Assembly (NCBI GenBank): GCA_964480425.1
Contig: CAYZPY010000039.1
Coordinates: forward strand, 1 to 17,652
Length of the DNA stretch: 17,652 nucleotides
Direction of reading: 5' to 3'
Origin: CAYYMD01 sp964480425
Lineage (GTDB): Bacteria; Planctomycetota; Phycisphaerae; SM23-33
Below, piece after piece: positions 6,190 through 13,753 of this stretch. The position numbers and the translations under genes were made by a program. Numbering within the stretch: the first letter of the stretch is position 1; each line of letters begins with the position of its first letter. The notes beneath the pieces were generated by a model. That model did no database searches and was not told where the DNA came from. It was given only the letters and a program-made list of their open reading frames with translations.

Positions 6190-7128
6190 TTAACTCAGCA
6201 GACCCTGGATGATGAGGTCACCGGCGGCGTCTTCGTCCAGGCCCCGGGCCATGAGAGTCTGGAGCTGCTTGGCGTCCACGCTTCCGATGGCGGCCTCGTG
6301 AGTCACGTGGGCGCGGGGATGGCTGACCTCGACGATGGGCGTGGCGCCGGCTCGCCCCTGGTCGGTGATTATCTCCTTGCAATCCACGTGCCCTCGTGCG
6401 AATGCCCCCGAGGCGGTGAGTTTGTTATACACGTCGGCCACGGCGCGGTCGCGAGCCGCCACGCGGGTGGTCAGCGCGCCGCGCGAGTGCTCGCCGGCAA
6501 GGTGTCCCACCTCGCGGATTTTGATTACGTCGTCGCATCGCCCGTTGACCTTGGCGGTCATCTCCATGACGCTATGCGGGCCTACAATGGTTTGATAGTC
6601 GATGTCTATTTCACCGACGCGCCCGTGGACGAGTTCGAAATCGGTGCGGAAGCGGGACTTCTCGCCCACGGTTACGCGGGCCCTGGGCACCACCAGCACG
6701 CCGCCGCGTTCGGAATGGATGTGCCGCTCGATGTAGGAATACTCGGCGCCGTCGCCGATGTTCAGTTTGGCGTCCATGAGGTGTTTGACTCTCGGGGCGC
6801 CGTCGGCGCCGTCGGCGTTGGGGAAGACGCAGTGTGCCAGGATGCCGACCTTCGCACCGTCGCCAACGGACAGGTCAATGTTGATTTCCTGGACGCCTTC
6901 TTCCCGCAGCAGGCCGAAGCACATGTGCACCGGCTTGGCGATGACCGCGCCTTCGCGCACGCGGATGACGATGTTGACGCCCCGGTCGGTTTCCTGCGGG
7001 GCGACCTCCAGGCCTTCAACGAGGTTGCTGGAGACGACTTTGTTGAGGGCGATGACCAGGTGTGCGGTGTCGGGGTCGTTTGCGGCGGCGTGGATGCCGG
7101 CAGTTTTAATGATGTCCGCAGCGTCCAC
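6190..7128 (-). CDS. sufB: SufB/SufD family Fe-S cluster scaffold, short form
   Basis: Scaffold partner of SufC in cytoplasmic Fe-S cluster assembly. The C-terminal beta-helix region matches SufB: RGALTTRVAARDRAVADVYN (216-235), VDCKEIITDQGR with Cys250 at the position of the E. coli SufB cysteine that accepts sulfur, and ahead of the end VTHEAAIG with His277-Glu278, equivalent to the conserved His-Glu of SufB. Retention of these residues argues for SufB rather than SufD. At 312 residues it is far shorter than E. coli SufB (495), lacking most of the N-terminal region, as in minimal archaeal and anaerobic SufCB (also called SMS) systems. GTG start at 7128, one base after the sufC stop, with GAGGTG as ribosome binding site: the pair is an operon. 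No sufS, sufU or sufD is present, so the sulfur donor is elsewhere. Confidence 0.9.
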   Translation of the reverse strand: MDAADIIKTAGIHAAANDPDTAHLVIALNKVVSSNLVEGLEVAPQETDRGVNIVIRVREGAVIAKPVHMCFGLLREEGVQEINIDLSVGDGAKVGILAHCVFPNADGADGAPRVKHLMDAKLNIGDGAEYSYIERHIHSERGGVLVVPRARVTVGEKSRFRTDFELVHGRVGEIDIDYQTIVGPHSVMEMTAKVNGRCDDVIKIREVGHLAGEHSRGALTTRVAARDRAVADVYNKLTASGAFARGHVDCKEIITDQGRAGATPIVEVSHPRAHVTHEAAIGSVDAKQLQTLMARGLDEDAAGDLIIQGLLS

Positions 7129-7129
7129 G

Positions 7130-7879
7130 TTATTGCACCTCGAAGTCGCCGGCGACGTCCATTGCCGGGCGGTTTTTGTGATCGCACGGTATGCAGCGGG
7201 TGCGGAAGTACGGCTGGATTTTCTCCACGTCGCCCTTTTCGACTATCCGCCCGCAGCACATCAGGAAGGCGTGCTCGGCCCAGGTGAGCACCTCGGCGCT
7301 GTGCGTGATGAGCAGCACGGTCGAGCCGGACTCTTTAAGTGCGGCGATGGCGTCCCTTATGCGCGCGAGCGATTCGACGTCGATTCCGCTGTCGGGCTCG
7401 TCGAGCATCGCCAGGCGCGGACGCATCGCCAGTATCGAGGCCAGTTCCACTTTCTTCCGCTCGCCGCCGCTGAGCGTGGCGTCGGCAGGGCGGGTCATGT
7501 AACGCTGCGGGGCCAGGCCCGCCTTGGAAAGGGCGTCGATCACGGCGGAGTCGCTTTTGTCGCGCGACGCGGCGCGGACGAATTCGCCCACGGTGAGCCC
7601 CTCGAACCTGGCCGGCTCCTGCCACGCCAGCGTCATGCCCATCCTGGCCCGCTGGTCGATTGCGAGTTCGCACAGGTCGCGCCCGTCGAACGTAATTTTA
7701 CCTTCGTGTTCGCGGTAGTCTTCCAGGCCCATGATGGTGAACGCCAGCGTGCTCTTTCCGGCCCCGTTTGGTCCGACGATGGCGTGGACGTATCCGGCCC
7801 ACAGGTCCAGCGACAGGTCGTCGAGAATCAAATTTCCGTTCGCCCGCAGCGTGAGGTTGTCGATTTCAAGAAGTCCCAT
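7130..7879 (-). CDS. sufC: SufC-type ABC ATPase for Fe-S cluster assembly
   Basis: Soluble ABC ATPase driving conformational change of the SufB scaffold. 249 residues, the usual size. Walker A GPNGAGKST (36-44), Q-loop Gln88 in TLAWQEPARF, signature LSGGERKK (136-143), Walker B LAMLDE (157-161) with D-loop SGID, and switch His193. The AWQEP and ERKKVE segments fit SufC rather than a transport ATPase. Unusual: the C-terminus continues as YFRTRCIPCDHKNRP, with a CxxC pair (Cys229, Cys232) that E. coli SufC lacks; possible metal or cluster ligands, by inference. No Shine-Dalgarno sequence precedes the ATG; TATAAA lies 11 bases upstream, right after a terminator T-tract. It overlaps nothing and leads the sufCB operon. 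Confidence 0.93.
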   Translation of the reverse strand: MGLLEIDNLTLRANGNLILDDLSLDLWAGYVHAIVGPNGAGKSTLAFTIMGLEDYREHEGKITFDGRDLCELAIDQRARMGMTLAWQEPARFEGLTVGEFVRAASRDKSDSAVIDALSKAGLAPQRYMTRPADATLSGGERKKVELASILAMRPRLAMLDEPDSGIDVESLARIRDAIAALKESGSTVLLITHSAEVLTWAEHAFLMCCGRIVEKGDVEKIQPYFRTRCIPCDHKNRPAMDVAGDFEVQ

Positions 7880-7897
7880 GATGTCATCATTTATAAC

Positions 7898-7941
7898 AAA
7901 AAACCGCCGGCGGCGTAATCATCATACGCGACGCCGGCGGT
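7898..7941 (-). terminator. Intrinsic terminator of the DUF4139 gene
   Basis: On the minus strand ACCGCCGGCG pairs with CGCCGGCGGT, and GCGT with ACGC inside it, giving about 14 bp with a 2-base bulge and a 9-base loop, immediately followed by TTTTTT (7898-7903). It begins 29 bases after the stop of the gene at 7970-9787 and ends 19 bases before the sufC start, so it separates the two transcription units. Confidence 0.85.
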
Positions 7942-7969
7942 ATTATACACTCGTAATGTGAACTTTGAT

Positions 7970-9787
7970 TTATTGCATCATCATTTCGAACTCGGCCTTC
8001 ATCTTTTCCTGTGACGGTGTGATGAGTATGTCCTTACCGACTTTCTTGTCCTTGGGGAATTTTATCTCGAAGAGGTATTCTACCTGGACGGCCTTTGTCC
8101 CGGCGGCGGAGGCGTCCAGTTTCACGTCCCACCGCAGGATGCCCTTGTCGCGAAGGTCGCGCAGATACACGGAGTCTTGGGACAAATCGGCGGAGACCTT
8201 TTTCAGAGTGATGCTGACGTCCTCACTCTTGCAGGCGGGTATGCGGTCAAGCAGGAGGACGCTCTGCGGTGAATCCTTGTAGTTCTCCAGCGTCAGGCGG
8301 TAGCGGAAGGTCTGTATCCGCGAGCCCCAGGAGATGCGGTCGGATTTTTCCAGCAGTTCCCTTCGGCAGCGGAGTTGCGTGTCCACGCCCATCCCGACGG
8401 TGAACTTCTGCCCGCGGGCGACCATGGGCAGTTGCCCCTTGCCGACGAACTGACCTTCTATATACGCGCTGTACTGACCGGCCAGCAGAGGCCAGGACGT
8501 GTCGTTGGTCAGTTCGGCCAGGCGATAGACGTAGTTTGTCAGCAGGGGTACGGCGCGGTGGTGTATCCGCCCGTCGAGTTTCAGCGTGTTGATTTGAATG
8601 AGTTGCCTGTCGGAGCGGCTGGGAAGCGCCATCTTGCCCTCCAGAGGATAGGCCACGGCGAGCCTTTCCTCCATGGCCCGCATTGACCTTCCCGCCGAGC
8701 GCAACACGTCTTGATCAACGTTTAGTTCCAGCGCCTGACCTGCGAGAATGATTTCGTTTGCCTTCCATCCGGCGGCGTAGCGTTTGTGCGAAGACATTTG
8801 CTGCAGCGCCTCGCGCTGGCTCATTACGTTTACTAACTGGATTTTGGAGTATTCTTCGGCGCTCATCTCTTTCGCTCTGGACAGCGGGGTTTGGGGCTGT
8901 ACCGACGAGGTGAGGTTTACCCACAGCGGGATCAGCGGCGGGATCTCGGCGTTCATGTGCGGCGTGGCCGTCGAGAGAGTCAGTTCCACGTCCGTCCAGT
9001 CCTCACCGGACATCTGGTTGACCTGCGCGAGGTATTCGATGTTGACGGCCTGGCCGCCGGCGCCGAGGCGGATGTTGTAGGCGGGCTTCCAGTCGGCCGA
9101 GTTCACCAGGTAACTGAGGCGGATTTCTTCCTGGCCGGCGTCTTTTTTTATGAGGAATATCACCGCCTCGCGGACGGTCCGTTCGGCGCCTTTGGTAAGT
9201 TCGTTGCGCTTGCGCTGGAGCAGCGCCAGTTCTTCCTGCAAGTCTTCGGCCTCGAACTGAAGCCGCACCTGGTCCTCGGCCAGTTGCGTGCGGTGGGTGA
9301 ATATCTGTTCGGTCATTTTTTCCATAGTGTCGGGCTCGAGCACGCCCTGGGAGAGTTCCTTTTTGGTGGTGGCGGCGGCGAACTGCTCGAGGTTGTTCAG
9401 GTACTCGCTTTTGGTCCCGATGAGCGCCTGCATTCGGCTGTTCATGCGGATACGTCGGTTTGTATCTTTGATTTGTTTGTCGATTTCGGCGACTTTTTCG
9501 TCGGGTACGGCGGCCACGGCGCGGGTCCGGTAGCGCACCGAGCGGATCACCACGCCGTCGCCGGCGTCGGCGTGGAGGGTCGAACCGACGATCTGCCCGG
9601 GCAGGTTGCCGACGTGGATTTCCAGTTGCCCCTTGTCGGCGGGCAGCGTCACCGTCCGCGTGACCAGCGCCTGTCCGCGATAGACCGTGGCCCGGACGAC
9701 CTTGCTGTCGGCCGGGACGCCTTCGGCCGCCGCGACGGCGCACAGCGCCAGCAAGACAACACAACCAATCAAACATTTCTTGTCCAT
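7970..9787 (-). CDS. Secreted DUF4140/DUF4139 domain protein (mucoidy inhibitor A-like)
   Basis: 605 residues. A signal peptide (about 1-21; IGCVVLLALCAVAAA) precedes a DUF4140-like domain whose start, VVRATVYRGQALVTRTVTL (about 30-48), is typical. A charged coiled coil (about 95-200) follows, then the DUF4139 region with WKPAYNIRLGAGG and NQMSGEDWTDVELTLSTATP, a beta-rich body running to the C-terminus. Family members are exported proteins of unknown biochemical role; the mucoidy inhibitor name comes from a fungal homologue and says little about bacterial function. The sequence ends with a Met-rich EFEMMMQ. The ATG at 9787 has AAGGA 7 bases upstream. It lies 102 bases after the oxidoreductase gene and ends in a strong terminator. 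Confidence 0.85.
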   Translation of the reverse strand: MDKKCLIGCVVLLALCAVAAAEGVPADSKVVRATVYRGQALVTRTVTLPADKGQLEIHVGNLPGQIVGSTLHADAGDGVVIRSVRYRTRAVAAVPDEKVAEIDKQIKDTNRRIRMNSRMQALIGTKSEYLNNLEQFAAATTKKELSQGVLEPDTMEKMTEQIFTHRTQLAEDQVRLQFEAEDLQEELALLQRKRNELTKGAERTVREAVIFLIKKDAGQEEIRLSYLVNSADWKPAYNIRLGAGGQAVNIEYLAQVNQMSGEDWTDVELTLSTATPHMNAEIPPLIPLWVNLTSSVQPQTPLSRAKEMSAEEYSKIQLVNVMSQREALQQMSSHKRYAAGWKANEIILAGQALELNVDQDVLRSAGRSMRAMEERLAVAYPLEGKMALPSRSDRQLIQINTLKLDGRIHHRAVPLLTNYVYRLAELTNDTSWPLLAGQYSAYIEGQFVGKGQLPMVARGQKFTVGMGVDTQLRCRRELLEKSDRISWGSRIQTFRYRLTLENYKDSPQSVLLLDRIPACKSEDVSITLKKVSADLSQDSVYLRDLRDKGILRWDVKLDASAAGTKAVQVEYLFEIKFPKDKKVGKDILITPSQEKMKAEFEMMMQ

Positions 9788-9811
9788 AGCATTATCCTTT
9801 CAATGTGAAAG

Positions 9812-9828
9812 ACCCCAACCGCTGGGGT
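9812..9828. repeat. Small hairpin in the leader of the DUF4139 gene
   Basis: ACCCCA (9812-9817) and TGGGGT (9823-9828) form a 6-bp stem with a 5-base loop, 24 bases upstream of the DUF4139 ATG. On the minus strand it is followed by CTTTC rather than a T-tract. It may be a leader structure or a weak end for the upstream oxidoreductase transcript. Confidence 0.3.
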
Positions 9829-9857
9829 TACTCGCTTCTTTAGACGCGCAACGAGAG

Positions 9858-9882
9858 AAAAAGTTTCACGTTCGTGCCGTGA
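9858..9882 (-). terminator. weak candidate terminator of the cytoplasmic oxidoreductase gene
   Basis: On the minus strand, 7 bases after the TAG at 9890, TCACG (9878-9882) pairs with CGTGA (9866-9870) around 7 bases, followed by AACTTTTTC. The stem is only 5 bp and the T-run is displaced, so the call is tentative. Confidence 0.3.
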
Positions 9883-9889
9883 TTTTTCG

Positions 9890-11080
9890 CTACTTGACCT
9901 GCGATATTTTAACGGGCCGTTTTCGCCTGGCCGAGATAAGCGCAGCCTCCAGCACCCGCTGGGTCTTGTATGCGTCGTCGAAGTCGGGTATGGGGACCGT
10001 GGGCTTCCTGCCGGACAGCACCCGCAGTATGTCGTACGCCTGGTTGACGAATGCGTTCTGGTATCCGATGAGGTGTGCGTCGGGCCACCACGCCTCGATG
10101 TACGGGTGGTCTCCGGCATGCGTGCACATGATGGTGGTCCAACCCTGCACGCCTCGGGGGGCGGTGGCGTCGTAATACTCAAGTTCGTTCATCCGCTCGA
10201 AGTCGAATTTCAACGCGCCCTTTGTGCCGTTAATCTCGAATCCGTTGCGGTTCTGGTTTCCGGTGGCCTGTCGGGCGGCCTCAAAACTCGCCACCGCCCC
10301 GCCGCTGAACCGCGCCAAAAACAACACCGTGTCGTCGACGCTGACTTTGCCTTTTTTCCTTCCGGACTTTACGCCCGCGGCGATTCCGCCGGCCGACGTG
10401 CTACTCATCAGCCGGCGCTCTTTGATGAACGTCTCGGTAACCGCGCCGCATATTTCGGTGATCTCCTCGCCGGTCACGAAGCGGACCATGTCCACGATGT
10501 GCGCGTTGAGGTCCCCGTGGGCGCCGGAGCCGGCGAGTTTCCTCTCGAACCGCCACATCAGCGGGACGGACTCGTCGGCCCAGTCCTGGAGATACGATGC
10601 GCTGACGCGCCGGATTTGCCCGATTTTGCCCTTTTTGACCAGCCGGTGCGCCAAGGCCACTGCCGGACAACGACGGTAGTTGAACCACACGAAGGTTTTG
10701 ACGCGGGCCTTTTTTGCCGCCTGGGCCATCTCGCGTGCGTCCCTGAGCGTCCCGGCGATGGGCTTCTCGCAGGAGACGTGTTTGCCCGCGGCTATCGCCG
10801 CCCCGGACACAGGCGCGTGCATGTGGTTCGGCGTCACGATGTCGACAAGGTCAACGTCCTTGGAGGCCACCAGTTTCTTCCAGTCCGTCGAGACGTTCCG
10901 CCAGCCCCAGTTATCGGCGAATTTTCGGGCTTTTTTTCGATTACGTCCGGAGGTGGCGTGCATTACGGGCGCCACAGGCGGCTTGAAAAACTTTCCAACC
11001 TGTCCCCAGGCATTGGAGTGGGCTCTGCCCATGAATCCCTGACCTATCAGCGCGATGTTGAGGGTCTTTTTCCCGGCCAT
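9890..11080 (-). CDS. Gfo/Idh/MocA family oxidoreductase, cytoplasmic
   Basis: NAD(P)-dependent sugar or inositol-type dehydrogenase of 396 residues. The N-terminal Rossmann fold has IGQGFMGRAH (12-21) as dinucleotide-binding loop; the family EKP motif is CEKPIAG with Lys106; the C-terminal alpha/beta domain has GAHGDLNAHIVDMVRF (187-201), where Asp190 and His194 are the usual catalytic-site pair. There is no signal peptide, in contrast to the divergent paralogue at 11295. Substrate cannot be told from sequence. The ATG at 11080 has AAAGGAG 7 bases upstream. It is transcribed away from the exported oxidoreductase, with 214 bases between, suggesting shared control of a carbohydrate module. Confidence 0.9.
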   Translation of the reverse strand: MAGKKTLNIALIGQGFMGRAHSNAWGQVGKFFKPPVAPVMHATSGRNRKKARKFADNWGWRNVSTDWKKLVASKDVDLVDIVTPNHMHAPVSGAAIAAGKHVSCEKPIAGTLRDAREMAQAAKKARVKTFVWFNYRRCPAVALAHRLVKKGKIGQIRRVSASYLQDWADESVPLMWRFERKLAGSGAHGDLNAHIVDMVRFVTGEEITEICGAVTETFIKERRLMSSTSAGGIAAGVKSGRKKGKVSVDDTVLFLARFSGGAVASFEAARQATGNQNRNGFEINGTKGALKFDFERMNELEYYDATAPRGVQGWTTIMCTHAGDHPYIEAWWPDAHLIGYQNAFVNQAYDILRVLSGRKPTVPIPDFDDAYKTQRVLEAALISARRKRPVKISQVK

Positions 11081-11138
11081 GTTCGGCTCCTTTGAGATTT
11101 TCCGTTATAGACTGCGAATTAATGCCGTTCGGACAGGT

Positions 11139-11150
11139 TGAATATATTCA
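11139..11150. promoter_or_regulatory. Perfect 12-bp palindrome in the divergent oxidoreductase promoter region
   Basis: TGAATATATTCA is a perfect palindrome in the 214-base gap between the divergent oxidoreductase genes, 59 bases upstream of the minus-strand start. Its position and symmetry suit a dimeric repressor site, but no regulator gene is adjacent. A minus-strand TATAAC lies near 11105-11110 as a possible -10 box. Confidence 0.35.
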
Positions 11151-11294
11151 TCGCTGCCGTGCGCTCCAAGAAAAATCATGTCGGCTGGGGCGGCGCGCCG
11201 GCGGTAGTAGTCGGATATTTTCCGGTCGGTTCCGGCGGGGGGGATGGTTTAAAATAGCGACTGAGTTGAAAGAACTTCTCAGCGGGAAACGGAA

Positions 11295-12656
11295 ATGGAA
11301 AACGACAGGAAGAAAATCTCCAGGCGTTCGTTCGTGAAGGGTTCGGTATCGGCGGCGGCGACCATCAGCATCGTTCCCGCCCACGTGCTCGGCGGGCCGG
11401 GCAAAACACCGCCCAGCGAGAATGTGAACGTGGCCGTTATCGGCGCCGGTGGTCGCGGAAGGGCCCACCTCAAAGGCGCCAAGGGGCAGAACGTCGTGGC
11501 CTTGGTGGACGTTGACGAAAATCGCTTCCCCAAAAAGGGCTTCGAAAGGGCCAAAAAATTCCGCGACTACCGCGTGATGCTGGACAAGATGCACAAGTCG
11601 CTCGACGCGGTGTCCATCGCCACTCCCGACCACCACCACGCCCCGGCGGCAATGCGGGCGATAGAACGCGGCCTTCACGTTTATTGCGAAAAGCCCCTGA
11701 CGCATTTGGTGTCCCAGGCCAGGGCATTGACACGCGCCGCGCGGAAGCACAAGGTCATCACGCAGATGGGCAACCAGGGGCACTGCGGCGAGGCGTACCG
11801 TATATTGTGCGAGTGGATATGGGACGGTGCCATCGGCGAGGTCACCGAGACCCATTCCTGGACCAACAGGCCCACCTGGCCCCAGGGTATAAAAAAGCGC
11901 CCCCCGTGCAGGCCCGCCCCGGACCACCTGGACTGGGACAAGTGGCTCGGGCCGGCATCGTGGCGCGAGTACCACGAGGGTCTGCACCCGTTCAAGTGGC
12001 GCGGCTGGTGGCAGTACGGAAGCGGCGCCCTGGGCGACATGGGCTGCCACATAATGGACGGGGCGTTCTGGGCGCTGCACCTGATGTACCCAACCAGCGT
12101 GACGCTCGTTGAGGCCAAGGGGCTCAACGACCTTACCTTCCCTGTAAGTTCGCACATAGTGTGGGAATTTCCACAAAGACTTCCGCAGAGGGGCGTCAAC
12201 ATAGACCTGCCGCCGGTGAAGGTCCACTGGTGGGACGGAGACCAAAAGCCGCCCATAGCAAAGGAACTCCAGAAGAAATACAAGCGTCGCTTCGGCGACA
12301 ACGGCACCATCTACGTAGGCGCCAAGGGCACGATTGTCACCGACTCTCACGGCGGAAGCGTGCAAATCGTCGAACCGGACCTGATGAAATCCTACGAGCG
12401 TCCCGAAAAGACCATCCCGCGCGTGAAGGGCGGGTCATTCGGGCATTTCTATAGCAGCATCAAGGCCGAAAGGGACACCTGCGCAAACTTCCGGTACGCC
12501 GGAGCGTTCACCGAGACCGTGCAGATGGGCAACCTGTCGCTGCGTGCGGGCGTCGGTCGCAAAGTCGCCTGGGACGGAAGAAACATGAAAGTCACCAACA
12601 TGCCCAAACTGAACCGTTACGTATCCAGAGAGTACCGAAACGGATGGGCGCTATAG
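11295..12656 (+). CDS. Gfo/Idh/MocA family oxidoreductase, Tat-exported
   Basis: 453 residues. A twin-arginine signal, ISRRSFVKGS (8-17), precedes a hydrophobic stretch to about residue 33, so the folded protein with its bound nicotinamide cofactor should cross the membrane by the Tat route. The Rossmann loop is VIGAGGRGRAH (48-58), ATPDHHHA lies near 109-116 and the EKP motif is YCEKPLTH with Lys133. The C-terminal domain has the LGDMGCHIMDGAFWALHL block typical of the exported planctomycete/Bacteroidetes subgroup. Such exported members act on sugars or glycosides outside the cytoplasm; the exact substrate is unknown. The ribosome binding site is weak (GGGAAACGGA). The isomerase gene follows after 37 bases and is probably co-transcribed. 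Confidence 0.92.
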   Translation: MENDRKKISRRSFVKGSVSAAATISIVPAHVLGGPGKTPPSENVNVAVIGAGGRGRAHLKGAKGQNVVALVDVDENRFPKKGFERAKKFRDYRVMLDKMHKSLDAVSIATPDHHHAPAAMRAIERGLHVYCEKPLTHLVSQARALTRAARKHKVITQMGNQGHCGEAYRILCEWIWDGAIGEVTETHSWTNRPTWPQGIKKRPPCRPAPDHLDWDKWLGPASWREYHEGLHPFKWRGWWQYGSGALGDMGCHIMDGAFWALHLMYPTSVTLVEAKGLNDLTFPVSSHIVWEFPQRLPQRGVNIDLPPVKVHWWDGDQKPPIAKELQKKYKRRFGDNGTIYVGAKGTIVTDSHGGSVQIVEPDLMKSYERPEKTIPRVKGGSFGHFYSSIKAERDTCANFRYAGAFTETVQMGNLSLRAGVGRKVAWDGRNMKVTNMPKLNRYVSREYRNGWAL

Positions 12657-12693
12657 CGCCATCACAAATAAAACGCACAAAAGGAGAAGAACG

Positions 12694-13588
12694 ATGAACA
12701 GGATAAGCATAATTTTGGTTTTGCTGTTCGGCGGGACGGTGTTTCTTCCGGCGATCCGCGCCGGCGACCAGGGTCAGGCCGATAAGCGAACCGCCGCCGA
12801 AAAACTCGGCTGGCGCCTCGGCGTCCAGGCGTGGACGTTCAAAAAGATGACTTTCTTCGAGACGGTGGACCTGGTGTCCGAACTGGGCATTAAATACGTG
12901 GAGATGTATCCCAACCAGCAGGTCAGAAGGGAGTCCGACGCCAGGACGAACCACGAGATGTCGGCGGAGGTCATGGCCGACATCAAGAAGAAACTGAAAT
13001 CCAGGGGCGTGGAAGTGGTGAACTTCGGCGTGACGGGTCTGGGCGGGGATGAGAAAAAGTGCCGCAAGGTCTTCGAGTGGGCCAAAAAGATGGGCATCGA
13101 GACCATCGTCTCGGAGCCCCGGGCCAAACACCTTCCCATGATCGACAAACTCGCCCAGGAGTACGAGATAAACGTGGCCATCCACAACCACCCCAAGCCC
13201 TCGCGGTACTGGAACCCCGACACGGTTCTGGCCGCCTGCAAGGGTCGAAGCAATCGCATAGGCGCATGCGCCGACACGGGGCACTGGATGCGCTCCGGCG
13301 TGGACCCCGTCGAGGCGCTGAAGAAACTCGAAGGACGCATAATCTCGCTGCACTTCAAGGACCTAAACCGTCGGGGTCGTCCGGCCCACGACGTGCCCTG
13401 GGGCTCCGGCGTGTGCGACGCGGCGGGAATGCTGGACGAACTGAAGCGGCAGAACTTCCGGGGCGTTTTCTCCATGNNNNNNNNNNACGAAGGATGACCT
13501 GTCGTCATGCGTCGAATTTTTCCACGAGCAGTGCGAAAAACTCGCCCCCAAAGACGCCCCTTCAAACGGTCCCAACAGCGTGAAGTAG
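12694..13588 (+). CDS. Exported sugar phosphate isomerase/epimerase-like protein (interrupted by assembly gap)
   Basis: Xylose-isomerase-like TIM barrel, predicted to isomerise or epimerise a sugar. A Sec signal peptide (about 1-23; IILVLLFGGTVFLPAIRA) is followed by LGWRLGVQAWTFKKM, GIKYVEMYPNQ, INVAIHNHPKPSRYWNPD, GACADTGHWMRSG and ISLHFKDLN; the His and Asp of these motifs are likely metal ligands. Ten Ns (13477-13486) follow GVFSM at codon 261. Read literally, the frame hits a stop 4 codons on. In the next frame the sequence resumes as TKDDLSSCVEFFHEQCEKLA and ends at TAG 13586-13588, a normal C-terminus for the family. The true gap is therefore a multiple of three and probably hides the last strand with its metal-binding Glu. 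AAGGAG lies 8 bases before the ATG. Confidence 0.85.
13477..13486. other. Assembly gap (10 Ns)
   Basis: Ten consecutive Ns inside the isomerase gene. The coding frames on either side are offset by one base, so ten is a placeholder and not the real length. Family sequences usually have about five or six residues between the FSM strand and the following helix, suggesting some 15-18 missing bases. Confidence 0.95.
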
Positions 13589-13671
13589 CCGCCCGTCCGA
13601 CCAAACGCAAACTTCCGGCGAACCGTCGCGTCGGCGTACTGGCCTTGCCACGGAACGTGTATAAAATTGTG

Positions 13672-13700
13672 GTGACGTTTTGCCGTCGCGTCATTATAAT
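13672..13700 (+). promoter_or_regulatory. candidate promoter of the lipoprotein gene
   Basis: GTGACG (13672-13677) and a perfect TATAAT (13695-13700) are 17 bases apart. The predicted start of transcription is near 13707, giving a leader of about 47 bases before the ATG at 13754. It lies just past the end of the isomerase gene. Confidence 0.5.
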
Positions 13701-13753
13701 TCAACCGAGGTTTCGTTTGAGTCGCCAATACATGAATAATGATGGGAACATAC

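Noticed and set aside
5833..7918. Two long overlapping plus-strand frames opposite mscS, sufB and sufC
   Set aside because: All three minus-strand genes have diagnostic motifs; the plus frames cross gene boundaries and intergenic repeats without a domain.
11148..12365. 405-codon minus-strand frame opposite the Tat-exported oxidoreductase
   Set aside because: The plus strand has a Tat signal and Rossmann/EKP motifs; the minus frame is an antisense shadow.
12694..13497. Isomerase ending at the TGA just after the N run
   Set aside because: That stop is in a frame set by an arbitrary ten-N placeholder; the family-like C-terminus lies in the next frame to 13588.
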